The notes under the pieces: generated by a model | What the model saw: the letters and a program-made list of their open reading frames with translations, nothing else | Told to the model about the DNA's origin: nothing | The model's database searches: none | Assembly: GCA_023614405.1 (NCBI GenBank) | Contig: CM042692.1 | Coordinates: 119,963,503-120,027,502 of the forward strand | Source: Avena insularis | Taxonomy: Eukaryota > Streptophyta > Magnoliopsida > Poales > Poaceae | Length of the DNA stretch: 64,000 nucleotides | Direction: 5' to 3' | Position numbers and translations under genes: made by a program | In this document: in pieces, positions 13,001 through 24,515 of the stretch | Layout: each line of letters opens with the position of its first letter | Position numbering within the stretch: position 1 is the stretch's first letter

Positions 13001-13990
13001 CTTAGCCCTTTTACAAAACTGATGGTTGGGTTCGGATGCGATACCATTCCAATTTTACCGTACAACCACAATACCTGAATTGGGTAAAGCTTAGCCGGAA
13101 GTTTATATGCATTAGTATTAGTTCCCTCGCGGGAGAGGTTTGAGCTGAGGCTACCTCTCAATGTTGTCCACCTATGTAGTGCCCAAGATGACAGATGGTC
13201 ATGGTTGGGAGGCCATGCTCATAGGAGAGGTGCTTATACTAGGGTGTGTAAAGGAAAGGTTATGTTTGATTATCTGCATACTAAGTATGATGATTCAGGG
13301 TTACCCCTGACAGATGTATCGAATCTTGTGGTGAAAGTGTACCACCTCTGCAGAGTGTCAAACTATTCGAATAGCCACGTCCGCGGTTATGGACAGTTGG
13401 AGTGGCCATACTGTTCCGTTTTCAGATGTTGTCAAAACAACTTATGAAATGAATTGTGACATGAATTGACCACAAAAGAGTTGTGACTATGACAATTAAG
13501 TTCCCACTTAGGTGTTTTTAAACTTCTTTTATCTTTCTTTGTTTCTGAACTCAGCTTAGGTTTCAAACTTGACTTTACAAATAAACTTAGAGTTAGCTTT
13601 TCCTACTAGAACTATACTACTTGTTAGTGGTAGTTTGCGAGTACTTAAAGAGTACTCATGGCTTTTGTCCCTAGCTATTCCTATGGCCAGACTATGAAGG
13701 AGATTACCAAGATGAAGGACAGCAGGACGGCTATGATAACTAGGACTATCTCCCATCTTCAGCATTGCCTATGACTCTGAAGATGGACCCCACTGCTACG
13801 CTATTTATTCTGCTACTTGATTGTACTAAGACTGGATCATGAGATCCTTATTTGTGTAAGACCTTATTTATGGTATGTAATGGGTGATGTACTATGATAT
13901 CCAATCAGTTATGTCTCGCAAAAATGGTAATCCTGGGATTGCGAGGTATGGCATAACAGGCATCTGGGATTAAAAATCCGGGTGTTGACA
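10061..13990 (+). mobile_element. Solo LTR of the Tekay-like family inserted in an LTR of the same family
   Basis: A complete LTR (TGTAACATCC at 10061 to GTTGACA at 13990, about 3.93 kb) lies in the opposite orientation to the LTR that holds it. It is flanked by the 5 bp duplication GGGGC (10056-10060 and 13991-13995). The undisturbed site, with a single GGGGC, is visible in LTR2 near 23726. No internal region or second LTR accompanies it. By known mechanism this means a full element inserted here and later lost its inside and one LTR by recombination between its LTRs. Confidence 0.93.
11308..11317 (+). promoter_or_regulatory. LTR TATA box (solo LTR)
   Basis: CTATATAAGG sits at the end of the GC-rich block of the LTR, the expected place for the retrotransposon promoter. 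The same motif is conserved in both other LTR copies (minus sense, 9587-9597 and 23258-23268). Confidence 0.7.
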
Positions 13991-14790
13991 GGGGCGGTCG
14001 GCTGGGAGCTGTCCATGCTTGACCGGCGAGCATGGCGCTCAGGTGGTGCGGCACTGCTGCAAACGGCTAAGGGGTAGCCTTTTGATGGCATGGTTGGTAC
14101 TGGGGGAGACAATGGGAGGGGTTTTAGGCCTTAGTGGCATTTAGATCACTGCTTTAAAACAGTAATAGTTAGGCACTTTGATTAGTGCTCACTAAGTGTT
14201 CGACACAATGGCCGCATGAACAAAATATTTGAATTTTGAGATGACTTTTGGTGCAGTGGTTTATCTTATGCTTAAGCTTCTAGGTTTGCTTGGGATTTTG
14301 AAATGGAGTTCATTTGAGTGGTTTTTGCAAAAGTGGTATCTAGACATATGAACTAGATTCAATTTTCAAATGTCAATTAAATTTAGAGTTTGAAAGTTTT
14401 TGGGATGAAACAAAGTGGGCCTTGGTACGTCACTACTTGTACTAGCAAGGGGTGCAAAGAACCACAATTGTTTCTGTTAAGATTTGAGTGCTAGGAATAG
14501 CCAAAGTAGGCTATGTGATTAAAATGGCAAAAGTGACCATTTGCTTATTTAATTCTTTTTGATTTATTTTTCTTTGGGATTTGCTTGGGGATGATCTAGA
14601 TGATGTGTAATTCACCTTAGAGTCATTTTACAATCAGTAGATCACTCAATCATGGCAATTCAAAACAACTACTATTTAAATGCACACACATATGAATTCT
14701 TAAAGATTTTTAAATAGAAAAAGGTTTTGTTAATCCTAAATTGGGTAGATTTGATCTTGATCACTTGGATTAAAGTTTTGGGATGTTACA

Positions 14791-14805
14791 AACCTTCCAC
14801 CCTTA
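14791..14805 (-). other. Polypurine tract of the Tekay-like element
   Basis: In minus sense the sequence AAGGGTGGAAGGTT abuts the TGTAAC start of the 3' LTR. This is the plus-strand primer site expected there. The second internal copy has AAGGGGGGAAGGTT at the same place (24516-24530). Confidence 0.85.
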
Positions 14806-14839
14806 AAAAAAATCTTGTACCGAGATTTAAGAAAGAAAA

Positions 14840-16257
14840 CTAGGAACTAAAGAGATATGGGAACTCAGTCCTAATGTAATCTTCTCGCTCCCAAGTGGCT
14901 TCTTCTTCGGTATGGTTGCTCCATTGAATCTTGAGAACCTTGATATTCCGGGTCTTGGTGGTTCTGTAGGCTTACTCCAATATAAGGATGGGCACTACAC
15001 GATACGTCAGATCTTTGTTGATATCAACATCTCGGTGATCGATATTCTTGAAAACTTCAGTCTTCTCCAGCACTTCTAAGCATTTGCGAAGTAACGAGAT
15101 ATGGAACACATTGTGGATGGCAGACAACTCTTCTGGCAGTTCCAGTTGATACGATACTTCTCCTCGACGGTTCAGAATCTTGAAGGGTCTGATATATCTA
15201 GGGGTTAACTTTCCTTTCAGACTAAAACGTTGGGTTCCCTTCAATTGCAAAACCTTGAGATACACAAAATCTCCGACATTGAAAGTCAGGTCCCTCCTTC
15301 TCTTGTCAGCATAACTCTTCTGTCTGGATTGGGCGGTCTTGAGGTGCTCACGGACTTTGTGAAGTTTCTCTTCAACTTCTCGGAGAATGTCGGGTCCAAA
15401 AATCTGACTCTCTCCTACTTGCGACCAATTCAAAGGCGTATGACACTTTCTTCCATATAGGAACTCAAATGGTGCCATTTGCAAATTGGCTTGATAACTG
15501 TTGTTATATGAGAATTCTGTGAAAGGTAGGCAGTCTTCCCATTTTGATCCATATCCAAGAACACAATCTCTCAACATATCTTCTAAGATTTGGTTGACTC
15601 ATTCAGTCTGTCCATTGGTTTGCGGGTGATAAGTGGTGCTTAAATTCAACTTGGTTCCTAATCCTTCTTGAACTTTCTGTCAAAATCTCGAGGTAAATTG
15701 GGTTCCTCGATCTGATACTATGGTCTTGGGGGTTCCATGCAGACTAACAATTCTAGCAATGTACAACTCTGCTAGCTTCGAACTCTGATAGGTTGTCTTG
15801 ACAGGTATAAAATGAGCGACCTTGGACAGTCTGTCAACGATGACCCAGATTGAGTCATTTCCCCTACTAGAAGTAGGCAAACCAGTGATAAAGTCCATTC
15901 CAATAGAATCCCATTTCCATTTCGGAATCTACAATGGTTGCAATAGTCCTGCGGGCCTCTGATGTTCCGCTTTGACTCTTTGACAGATATCACACTTGGC
16001 GATGTAGCTCCCGATTTCTCTCATCATCTTGTGCCACAAAAATTGCTCTTTCAAATCTTGAACATCTTTGTTCCTCCGGGGTGGATAGAATAAAGAGAAT
16101 CATGAGCTTCCTGCATGATTACTTGCTTCAGTTCCAAATCTGTCGGCACACAGATACGGCCTTTGTACCACAGAACTCCTTCTTCGTCTTCGGTGAATCC
16201 AGATACCTTTCCTGTACCAATACGATGTTTGATTCCATCGATACTTTCATTTCCCTT
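14840..16257 (-). pseudogene. Integrase and chromodomain region of the Tekay-like polyprotein, broken
   Basis: Minus strand. The zinc-binding part (CDICQRVKAEHQRPAGLLQP) is followed by the catalytic core with WDSIGMDFITGLP (first Asp) and IVSDRGTQFTS (second Asp), then the VNQILEDMLRDC and FEFLYGRKCHTPLNW segments typical of gypsy integrases. The C-terminal domain with VFHISLLRKC follows. Damage: a frameshift between the RNase H frame and the zinc domain near 16040-16080, stop codons near 15930, 15680 and 15600, and a TAG just before the chromodomain at 14972. The integrase would join element DNA to host DNA; the chromodomain is thought to steer insertion to marked chromatin. This copy cannot make the full protein. 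Confidence 0.85.
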
Positions 16258-17592
16258 CTAGGCTTCCTTGATTTGGCTAATCAAAGTGGGTTGCAGTTCA
16301 ATGCTATCTAAGAATCCTTTGCTAACTAGCTCAGTTCTAAACTGCTCCAACTCCTCATACAAAATTGGCTGCTTCTCCTTGATCATGGTGTTTAGCCTAC
16401 TCGGCAATCTGCTAAGAGCATCTGCTACCACATTGGCTTTGCCAGGGTGAGAGTGAATGTCAAGGTCATAATCCTTGATTAACTCTATCCATCTCCTCTG
16501 CCTCATATGCAGCTCCTTCTGAGTGAAAATATACTTCAAGCTTTTGTGATCCGAGTAAATCTCACAGTGATTACCCATAAGATAATGACGCCATGTCTTC
16601 AAGGCCAAAACTACGGCTGCTAACTCAAGATCATGGGTCGGATAGTTCTGCTCATGTTGCTTCAGTTGCTGAGACAGATACGCGATGACTTTGCCTTCTT
16701 GCATCAATACACATCCGAGACCAATCTTGGATGCATCACAATACACATCAAACGGCTTCTTGATATCTCGCATGATCAATATTGGGGCTGAAATCAATCT
16801 CTTCTTTAGCTCTTGGAAACTGGCTTCACATTTGTCGATCCATTCAAACTTCTTGTCCTTCTTCAACAATTGGGTCATGGGTCTGGCTATGCTTGATAAG
16901 ACGAACTTGCGATAGTATCCCGCTAATCCGAGAAATGCACGGACTTGGGTTTGAGTGGTTGGGGCTTCCCATTCTTCGACATTTTTGATCTTGGTGGCAT
17001 CAACAGCGACTCCTCCGGCAGACACAATATGTCCTAGGAATCCTACTTCTTTCAGCCAAAACTCACATTTGCTGAACTTGGCATACAACCGATGCTCTCT
17101 AAGGGTTTCAAGGATGATTCTCAGATGTTGCTCATGCTCTTCTTCTGACTTGGAGTAGATAAGGATATCGTCGATAAACACAACGATAAACTTATCTAGA
17201 AAATTCATAAAGATCTTATTCATGAGATTCATGAAATAAGCAGGGGCATTGGTTAATCCAAAAGACATAACCGTATACTCGTATAAACCATAGCGAGTAG
17301 TAAAGGCGGTCTTCAGAATATCCGTTGCACGATTCTTAAGTTGGTTATAACCAGCCCTAAGGTCGATCTTAGATAACACATTTGCTCCAGTCAACTGATC
17401 AAATAGATCCTCTATCTTTGGCAATTGGTACTTGTTTTTGATGGTGACACCATTCAGCTTCCTGTAATCTGTGCACAAACGGTTGCCTCCATCCTTCTTG
17501 TCGATGAATAACACTGGCGATCTACACGGCGATGCGCTTGGTTGAATCAAGCATGTTGTCAACATAGCATCCAGCTGCTTCTTCAATTCCAC
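16258..17592 (-). pseudogene. Reverse transcriptase and RNase H of the Tekay-like polyprotein
   Basis: A 444-residue open frame. RT motifs: [26 protein letters not shown], the [11 protein letters not shown] block (first catalytic Asp), the [16 protein letters not shown] block, and FIDDILIYS (FIDD replaces the usual YVDD, common in plant gypsy elements). RNase H motifs follow: FDVYCDAS (Asp), HDLELAAVV (Glu), IYSDHKSL (Asp) and NVVADALSR. The frame is intact here, but it is separated from the protease frame by a one-base loss near 17690 and from the integrase frame by another shift, with extra stops at about 17593 and 17620. It is therefore part of a dead polyprotein. Confidence 0.92.
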
Positions 17593-17648
17593 TTACTCTG
17601 AGGGGTTCATACTATAGGGTCTCTAGGCTATGGGTTCGGTTCCGGGGA

Positions 17649-19352
17649 TTAGTTCAATAATAAACTCAATATCCCTATCCGGGGCATACCGGGCAATTCA
17701 TCTAGGAATACGTCGGGGTATTCACAGACTACTCTGACTTGGTCAATGGTGGGCAGGGCTAGACTCTTATTACACTTGAATTGATGGGGTAAGGTTTCAG
17801 ATATGTGCTCTACTGATACTCCAGAGCTACTGGTCATGGTGATGGCTTTCTTGGCACAGTCTATCAATCCTTTATGCTTTGACATCCAATCCATCCATAG
17901 TACTACTTCCAAACCTTTGGTTCCAAGTACTATTAGGTTGGCATAAAAATCTATCCCATGTATTCTGATAGGCACAGCTTTGCAAATTTTTCTAGCTTTT
18001 GTAGTTGAACCAGGGATTTGAATTATCATGACATGCTTCAAGTTAGTTGGGTGCATCTTACTAGTGCATGCAAATTCTTCGGTGAAAAATGAGTGCGATG
18101 CTCCAGAATCAAACAACACTCTTGCTAAAACTGAGTTGACAGAAAACATACCCAACACTACATCTGGCGCTTCTTGGGCTTCTTCTGCGTTCATGTGGAA
18201 GAGACGGCCATTGCGGTTGTGAGGGTTCCCTGGGGCGAATCTCCTTCCTGGTTGAACACGACGCTATTGTTGAGTTGGGGCATTCACATTGGTAGGGGCG
18301 GCAATCTTCTTGGGGCACTCATTGGAATAGTGACCCTTCACTCCACACTCGAAACAAGTGATCTGAGACTTGTCTTTCGCTGCCACGGGCACAACATTGC
18401 TTCCAGTTCTGGGTGCAGTGTTGTTGTTGTTGTTGCTCTTCGGAGATGCACAGTTGAAATTGCTGGTGTTGCTAGAGTGATTGTTGTTTCCTCCGGACTT
18501 CACATTTCCTCTACTACGGTTGGGGTAGCTCGGGCGAGACAATGGGGGTCGATTGTTCCTCGGTGCATATCCCGCAGAAGGGTTGGGGTGGTACTTCTGG
18601 TGACTATTGGATCTAGCTTGGTGCATCATACGACGTTTGCGGTTGTCATTTGCCTGGTTAATCTTCCCTTCCATCTGAATGGCAGAGTCGACTAGCTCTT
18701 CGAGATCCTGGAAACGGATGTTGACAAGGACAGTCTGCATTTCATCATGCAGTCCGTTCAAGAATCACTCCTTCTTCTTGGCCTCCATGTTGATCTCATC
18801 AGGTGCATACCTAGCTAAGGATAGGAATCTGTCACGGTACTCCACTACAGTCATTCTGCCCAGCTTCAGTTCTCGGAATTCATCCCTCATTCGGGTGACT
18901 AGACCCTGTGGCATGTGGGTGCGGCTGAACTTGATTTTGAAGGCTTCCCATGACATTACTTGACCATGGTTCATTGTGTGGACGCTGTTCCACCATGCTC
19001 TTGCATCTCCTGCCAAATAGTGGGTGGCAAAAAGAACTTTTTTGTTGGCATCCACTCCTGCTACTTCTAGGTTGTTCTCCATTGTCTGTAACCAGTCATC
19101 AGAATCCAGTGGGTTCTCTGAAGTACTAAAGATTGGGGGATTGGTATTCTAGAAGTTCTTGAGTTTGGATCCATGATGATACTGATTTCCATGGTTCTGG
19201 TTATTGAGAGCCATCTGGGCGATCTGGTGCAGTGTTGCTAGGTTAGCTTGGCGCTCTGACCTGCTTGCTTCACGGTCTGCAATGAGATTCTGCAGGATCT
19301 GCAGCATTGGGTCTTGCAATGAGCTTCTCCCTCCTTGATTTCCATGAGTCAT
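17649..19352 (-). pseudogene. Gag and protease of the Tekay-like polyprotein
   Basis: All pieces lie in one reading frame. Gag starts at an ATG (19352) with MTHGNQGGRSSLQDPMLQI. The capsid core holds ARAWWNSVHTMNH and VVEYRDRFLSLARY, then a basic Asn-rich stretch and the CCHC knuckle CFECGVKGHYSNECPKK. The aspartic protease follows with LFDSGASHSFF as active site and VVLWMDWMSKH as the flap/ILG-like motif. Three in-frame stops interrupt it (near 19149, 18765 and 18264). A one-base deletion in a C run near 17690 throws the rest out of frame. In an active element this region packages RNA and cleaves the polyprotein. Confidence 0.9.
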
Positions 19353-19603
19353 CTGAAGATTGAGGTAGATAAAGGGGTAAGAGGGAAAGTTCTAAGGTTC
19401 ATGGTTTTGATTTCAAAGCTAAAACTTTGAGTTTGACTCAGGTTTTTGCAACTAACTTCTTTTCATTCATTCAAGCAAAGCACACGATACAAACGCACAC
19501 ACACCGCAACATCAAAGGGAAACAGATGGTTTTAGGAACCATTCTGTAAGCTATGATACAATGGGACCGATACTCCTCATGCTACGACAGTGCTCTAGTG
19601 CAT

Positions 19604-20374
19604 CTACTCATCATCGATGAAATCGAAGTCGTCATCGTCGGTGTAGAAGTGCACAACATCTTCCTCCAGAAAGTCATCATCATTGCTGAGGTAGGAGTCC
19701 ATATCTCCTTGGATGTCTTCACCTTCCTCTTCTTCTTCCTTTGCCGCAAGTTGAGATTCATTCTCCTTGATGGTCTTCTCGAGGTCGGCTACCTTTTTGC
19801 AAATACGATCGATGGTGCGATCCTTCTTGGCGTGTTGATGACACAGAGACTGACGATCCTGGACTAGCAGTGAGAAAGTCTGGGCCTTCTGGGTAGAAAT
19901 GGCGAGGTGGTTGTTGACGACCTCTCTGGCATTGTCCAACTCCTTCTGTCTATCGTATAGCAAGAAGTCAAGGTTCTCCACTTGACTCTTCAATTCCGGG
20001 TGAGTTGGCATCTCCATGGGAATTCCCATGAAATCACGTCTTGCATAGTGAGCAAAACGGGTTCCTTGGATTTGCTTGACACTCAGGGCACACAGACGTG
20101 CAAGAACTTCATGCATTGCCCTGGCTAATCCATCTAGCCAGTTGTTCTCTCTCACGGAGAACTGGATCCTCTCGGACGTTGGTGCTTCTATCTTTTCTCG
20201 AAGATCAGCGGTGACTAGCCATTGTAAGTCTCCTCCTGGTGGACCCGGGAGTTGAGCTCCAAGGAATTCCGGATGCGGGCGTCCCAAGTACTCCGACAGG
20301 GAATCCAGATCCCTCTCGAAGATCAGTTGGCCTCCGTTGCCCAACTGGTAGAACTTGCTGAACTGAATTTCCAT
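19604..20374 (-). CDS. Extra ORF between primer site and gag of the Tekay-like element, unknown function
   Basis: 256 residues, open from an ATG at 20374. It starts MEIQFSKFYQLGNGGQLIFE. The middle (about 125-215) is coiled-coil-like with a KKVADLEKTIKENESQLAA stretch. The C-terminus is strongly acidic, ending in repeated DDDFD-type residues. No capsid, protease or RT motif is present. It has its own frame and is separated from gag by about 250 bp, so it would need separate translation or splicing. It has remained open although gag and pol have decayed. I do not recognise a domain. An additional accessory protein of the retrotransposon is the best description. Confidence 0.6.
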   Translation of the reverse strand: MEIQFSKFYQLGNGGQLIFERDLDSLSEYLGRPHPEFLGAQLPGPPGGDLQWLVTADLREKIEAPTSERIQFSVRENNWLDGLARAMHEVLARLCALSVKQIQGTRFAHYARRDFMGIPMEMPTHPELKSQVENLDFLLYDRQKELDNAREVVNNHLAISTQKAQTFSLLVQDRQSLCHQHAKKDRTIDRICKKVADLEKTIKENESQLAAKEEEEEGEDIQGDMDSYLSNDDDFLEEDVVHFYTDDDDFDFIDDE

Positions 20375-20586
20375 CTATAAGAATTAAGGATGGGATAGTT
20401 AGTGAAGTGATCAAGTGTGTCAAAATTGTATGTAGTAATGTAAGAATTTGGAGGAACATGATTTTTTTGAGAGAAAGAATTCTCAAGGGTAAGAGAGGAA
20501 ATAGTTTTTAGAAATACTCACTTTGGTTTTTGAAACTAAGTTTTTATTTGGACGTCCATTCTAACTAGGGTCTCCTATGGTCAGGA

Positions 20587-20602
20587 TGGCTCTGATACCA
20601 AC
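20587..20602 (-). other. Primer binding site (initiator Met-tRNA type)
   Basis: In minus sense TTGGTATCAGAGCCA follows the LTR end (TGACA) after two or three spacer bases. TGGTATCAGAGC is the classical plant initiator-Met primer site and fixes the element's orientation. Confidence 0.9.
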
Positions 20603-20603
20603 T

Positions 20604-23600
20604 TGTCAACACCCGGATTTTTAAACCCAGATGCTTGTTATGCCATACATCGCAATCCTAGGATTACCATTTTTGCGAGACATAACAGATTGGATATCCT
20701 AGTACATCATCCATTACAAACCATAATAAGGTCTTACATAAATAAGGATCTCATGATCCAGTCTTAGTACAATGAAGTAGCAGAATAAAATAGTGTAGCG
20801 GTGGGGTCCATCTTCAGAGTCACAGGCAATGCTGACGATGGAAGATAGTCCTAGTTATCATAGTCGTCCTGCTATCCTTCATCTTGGTAGTCTCCTTCAT
20901 AGTCTGGCCATAGGAATAGCCAGGGACAAAAGCCATGAGTACTCTTTAAGTACTCGCAAACTACCACTAACAAGTAGTATAGTTCTAGTAGGAAGTGCTA
21001 ACTCTAAGTTTACTTGTAAAGTTAAGTTTGAAACCTAAGATGAGTTCATAAATAAAGAAAGATAAAAGAAGTTTGAAAACACATAAGTGGGAACTTAATT
21101 GTCATACTCACAACTCTGTTGTGGTCAAGTCATGTCACACTTCATTTCATAAGTCATTTTGAAAACATCTGACAACGGAACAGTATGGCCACTCCAACTG
21201 TCCATAACCGCGGACGCGGCTATTCGAATAGTTTGACACTCTGCAGAGGTGGTACACTTTCACCACAAGATTCAATACATCTGTCAGGGATAACCCTGAA
21301 TCATCATACTTAGTATGCAGATAATCAAACATAACCTTTCCTTTACACACCCTAGTATAAGCACCTCTCCTATGAGCATGGCCTCCCAACCATGACCATC
21401 TGTCATCTTGGGCACTACATAGGTGGACAACATTGAGAGGTAGCCTCAGCTCAAACCTCTCCCGCGAGGGAACTAATACTAATGCATATAAACTTCCGGC
21501 TAAGCTTTACCCAATTCAGGTATTGTGGTTGTACGGTAAAATTGGAATGGTATCGCATCCGAACCCAACCATCAGTTTTGTAAAAGGGCTAAGGCTCATG
21601 CCTCAACATTTTCATCATCATAAACCATTTGTGTTTCTCAACACATGTAAAAAACAGCTCAATAGAATGACTCATCATTCCAAGGTTTTCTCACATCATT
21701 TTCACCAAGTATTCACATCTAAAGTGAATCAAGTTTTGAGTTTTGTTCCAACTACTAAGTTAAGAGTGTTCACTAAAGTGGGATGCTAATGTCAATATCA
21801 TGCCATAGAATGACATATAAGTCTAACTAGATAGGTCCAGATTTATACTGTTTATGCTACCTTCAAACAAGTAAAGGACTTTGGTAAAGTAAAGGAAGTA
21901 AAGCTTGTAAATAAGACTTGGAAAAAGATATAAGTCAAAGTGGTATAACCAAAGCATGCCTAATGCATCTGGCTTAGGTTATCTTGTTTAATTCTAGCTT
22001 GCTAACAATAGCTTGCTTAGTTTATTTGAAGTGCTAGGCTTGCCTTGGGTAGTGCAGTGGTTGAAGTTTTCTTCCTCCTCCTCTTGGTAGAACTCCTCCT
22101 CTTCGTAGACTTGGTCGGTGCTATCGTCTATAAATACATACGGGATACACAATCACCAAACAATACTTAACTAGTCTACTTAGCACACTAAGGCACACAT
22201 TTGATGATCTAGTATCATCTCAAACATCACAAGGTTTAATGAACTAGCTTCATTCTTTTTATTTGAGAAAAGTAATTTCTACTCATTGAAATTAACTAAG
22301 ATTTAATATTATCCAATTAAAATATGGGATCATGTGGACACATGTCATCACCACATATTCTAACATGTGGGAATGTGATTTAAAGGTTGGATCATATTTT
22401 AATAAGTTCAAGTTTAATAATTAATGATTTAAAGTGACTAGAAATGCCTATATAGCATTATTTTGGTACTAGTCCAAAGTCACTGCATACAAACCTTAAT
22501 ATTATTACATATTCAGATAGGTATGGCTAATGTGATTTTTGAGAGTTGGAATCAACTCAAAAGCTATTATGGTTGATTTTATAAAAATGTTTGAGTGTGC
22601 AAAAGCTTCTGTTTTGTTATTTTAACTAGGAGAGATATGTAACTCTAAATGATTTAAATCCAACGGTCTTGGATAGAGATTTTCAGTAGCTTCCCAACAA
22701 AATTGGAATCACTCAATTCGGATTTGTAAAACTCTCTGAATTGATTTTTAAACTAAGGGACATAATTGATTCTAAATCTAAATAGAAAAACATATATTTG
22801 AATCTACGGGCTTAGGCGGGAAACTAATTGGGCCGGCCCAGTGACGCTCCGCGGCGCAGAGGGCGACTGACAGATGGGTCCCACATGTCAGCGGTACGGG
22901 ATGATCTGGGCCACATGATTAGAACACAGATCGACGGCTCACGGTCGTCGTCGATGACAGACTAGTCGCCGGCGAGACTGAACCCTAAACATCCTGTGAG
23001 GGTCTAATGTGGACGTACCAGGGCTCCAGCTAGTGCGGCGAGGCGGGCACACAAACTGGACAGCGACGGCGGACTCAGGTGAGGTCGCGGCAGGGGCTGA
23101 GGTGGACGAAATCGACGACCACGTCTCCTCCTCTGCAGCGGCTTCCTCCGGTGGAATTCCGGTGAACGGCGGCTCGAGCGGCTCCGGCGAGAGAGAGGAA
23201 ACGATCAGTGGAGAGAGGGGAGTGAGATGGTGTGAAGAAATGGTGCTGGGGTGGCCTCCTTATATAGGCTCGACGGTGAGGCAGTGAGGCATGGGCGCGG
23301 CTCGTCGGTGACGGCGAAATAGAGGGCTACCGGCGTGGGCGAGGTAGGCGGACGGTGGGCGGTCTGCTGGTGGTCCTCTACAGTGTAATGGCGCGGCTAG
23401 GGGCGGTGCCTAGCAGTCGGGAGCTTCCCGCACTCTGGGAGACAGAGGCGGTGCTCGACGCGGCTCCCGGCGACTCTGGGTCGCGCGGTGGTGCCTGGCT
23501 ATGTCTGGCGGGGTGCTGGGTTGATGCGGGACGGCGTGCATGATATGGTGTCTAGGCGCGGTCTGAGGTGTGCTGGCAGCGATTGCGCTCTGGCGCGCTC

Positions 23601-24515
23601 TGGCTACACGCAGAGAGAAAAGGGTGGCGAGGCTCTGAGGTGGTCCAGTGCCTGGCTGGGCTTGGGGAAGGGGCAGGGAGTCGCGGTGAGGTCCGGTCTA
23701 TCTCCTAGACATAGCGAGAGAGGGAGGGGCGGTCGGCTGGGAGCTGTCCATGCTCGACCAGCGAGCATGGCGCAAAGATTGCTGCAAACGGCTAAGGGGT
23801 AGCCTCTTGATGGCATGGTTGGTACTGGGGGAGACAATTGGAGGGGTTTTAGGCCTTAGTGGCATTTAGATCACTGCTTTAAAACAGTAATAGTTAGGCA
23901 ATTTGATTAGTGCTCACTAAGTGTTCGACACAATGGCCGCATGAACAACATATTTGAATTTTGAGATGATTTTTGGTGCAATGGTTTATCTTATGCTTAA
24001 GCTTCTAGGTTTGTTTGGGATTTTGAAATGGAGTTCATTTGAGTGGTTTTTGCAAAAGTGGTATCTAGACATATGAACTAGATTCAATTTTCAAATGTCA
24101 ATTAAATTTATAATTTGAAAGTTTTTGGGATGAAACAAAGTGGGCCTTCGTACATCACTACTTGTACTAGCAAGGGGTGCAAAGAACCACAATTGTTTCT
24201 GTTAAGATTTGAGTGCTAGGAATACCCAAAGTAGGCTATGTGATTAAAATGGCAAAAGTGACCGTTTGCTTATTTAATTCTTTTTGATTTATTTTTCTTT
24301 GGGATTTGCTTGGGGATGATCTAGATGATGTGTAATTCACCTTAGAGTAATTTTACAATCAATAGATCACTCAATCATGGCAATTCAAAACAACTCCTAT
24401 TTAAATGCACACACATATGAATGCTTAAAGATTTTTAAATAGAAAAAGTTTTTGTTAACCCTAAATTGGGTAGATTTGATATTGATCACTTGGATTAAAG
24501 TTTTGGGATGTTACA
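20604..24515 (-). mobile_element. LTR2: shared LTR between two internal regions of the Tekay-like family
   Basis: Complete 3.9 kb LTR. On its left is the primer site of the 14791-20603 internal region, so it is the 5' LTR of that copy. On its right a polypurine tract and the 3' end of another pol gene begin at 24516, so it is at the same time the 3' LTR of a second copy. The stretch 21300-22100 is identical by eye to the solo LTR, whereas the rest is closer to the split LTR. TATA motif at 23258-23268 (minus sense). Confidence 0.9.

Larger units (their letters stand above)
6929..14790 (-). mobile_element. 3' LTR of the Tekay-like element, split by a solo LTR
   Basis: The LTR sequence runs 6929-10060, is interrupted, and resumes at 13991 to end at 14790. 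Joined across the insert it matches LTR2 (20604-24515) from end to end: same TGTCAACACCC start in plus sense, same TATTCGAATAG block, same GC-rich promoter domain, same GGATGTTACA end. The minus-sense TATA motif CCTATATAAGG lies at 9587-9597. Substitutions relative to LTR2 are frequent, and a ~30 bp stretch near 7030 (the GGTCTTACATAAATAAG region) is missing here. Confidence 0.9.
6929..24515 (-). mobile_element. Tekay-like gypsy chromovirus, long LTRs, with a nested solo LTR
   Basis: Minus-strand element: 5' LTR at 20604-24515, primer site near 20587-20602, dead gag-pol 14840-19352, polypurine tract at 14791-14805, 3' LTR at 6929-14790 with a 3.9 kb solo LTR inside. The LTRs start TGTAACATCC and end GTTGACA. 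Assignment to the chromovirus/Tekay type rests on the order protease, RT, RNase H, integrase, then a C-terminal chromodomain-like segment (IQWSNHTDEEATWERED in copy 2), and on the initiator-Met type primer site. No 5 bp duplication can be paired: CCTTC lies left of 6929, but the right LTR runs straight into another internal region at 24516. The outer structure is therefore not a simple insertion. Confidence 0.85.

Noticed and set aside
13205..13447. An 80-residue ORF (starting MGGHAHRRGAY) repeated in all three Tekay-like LTR copies as a possible gene
   Set aside because: It lies inside the LTR. It is conserved because the LTR copies are related, and a related LTR family has stops in the same frame. 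I report the block as a finding, not as a coding sequence.
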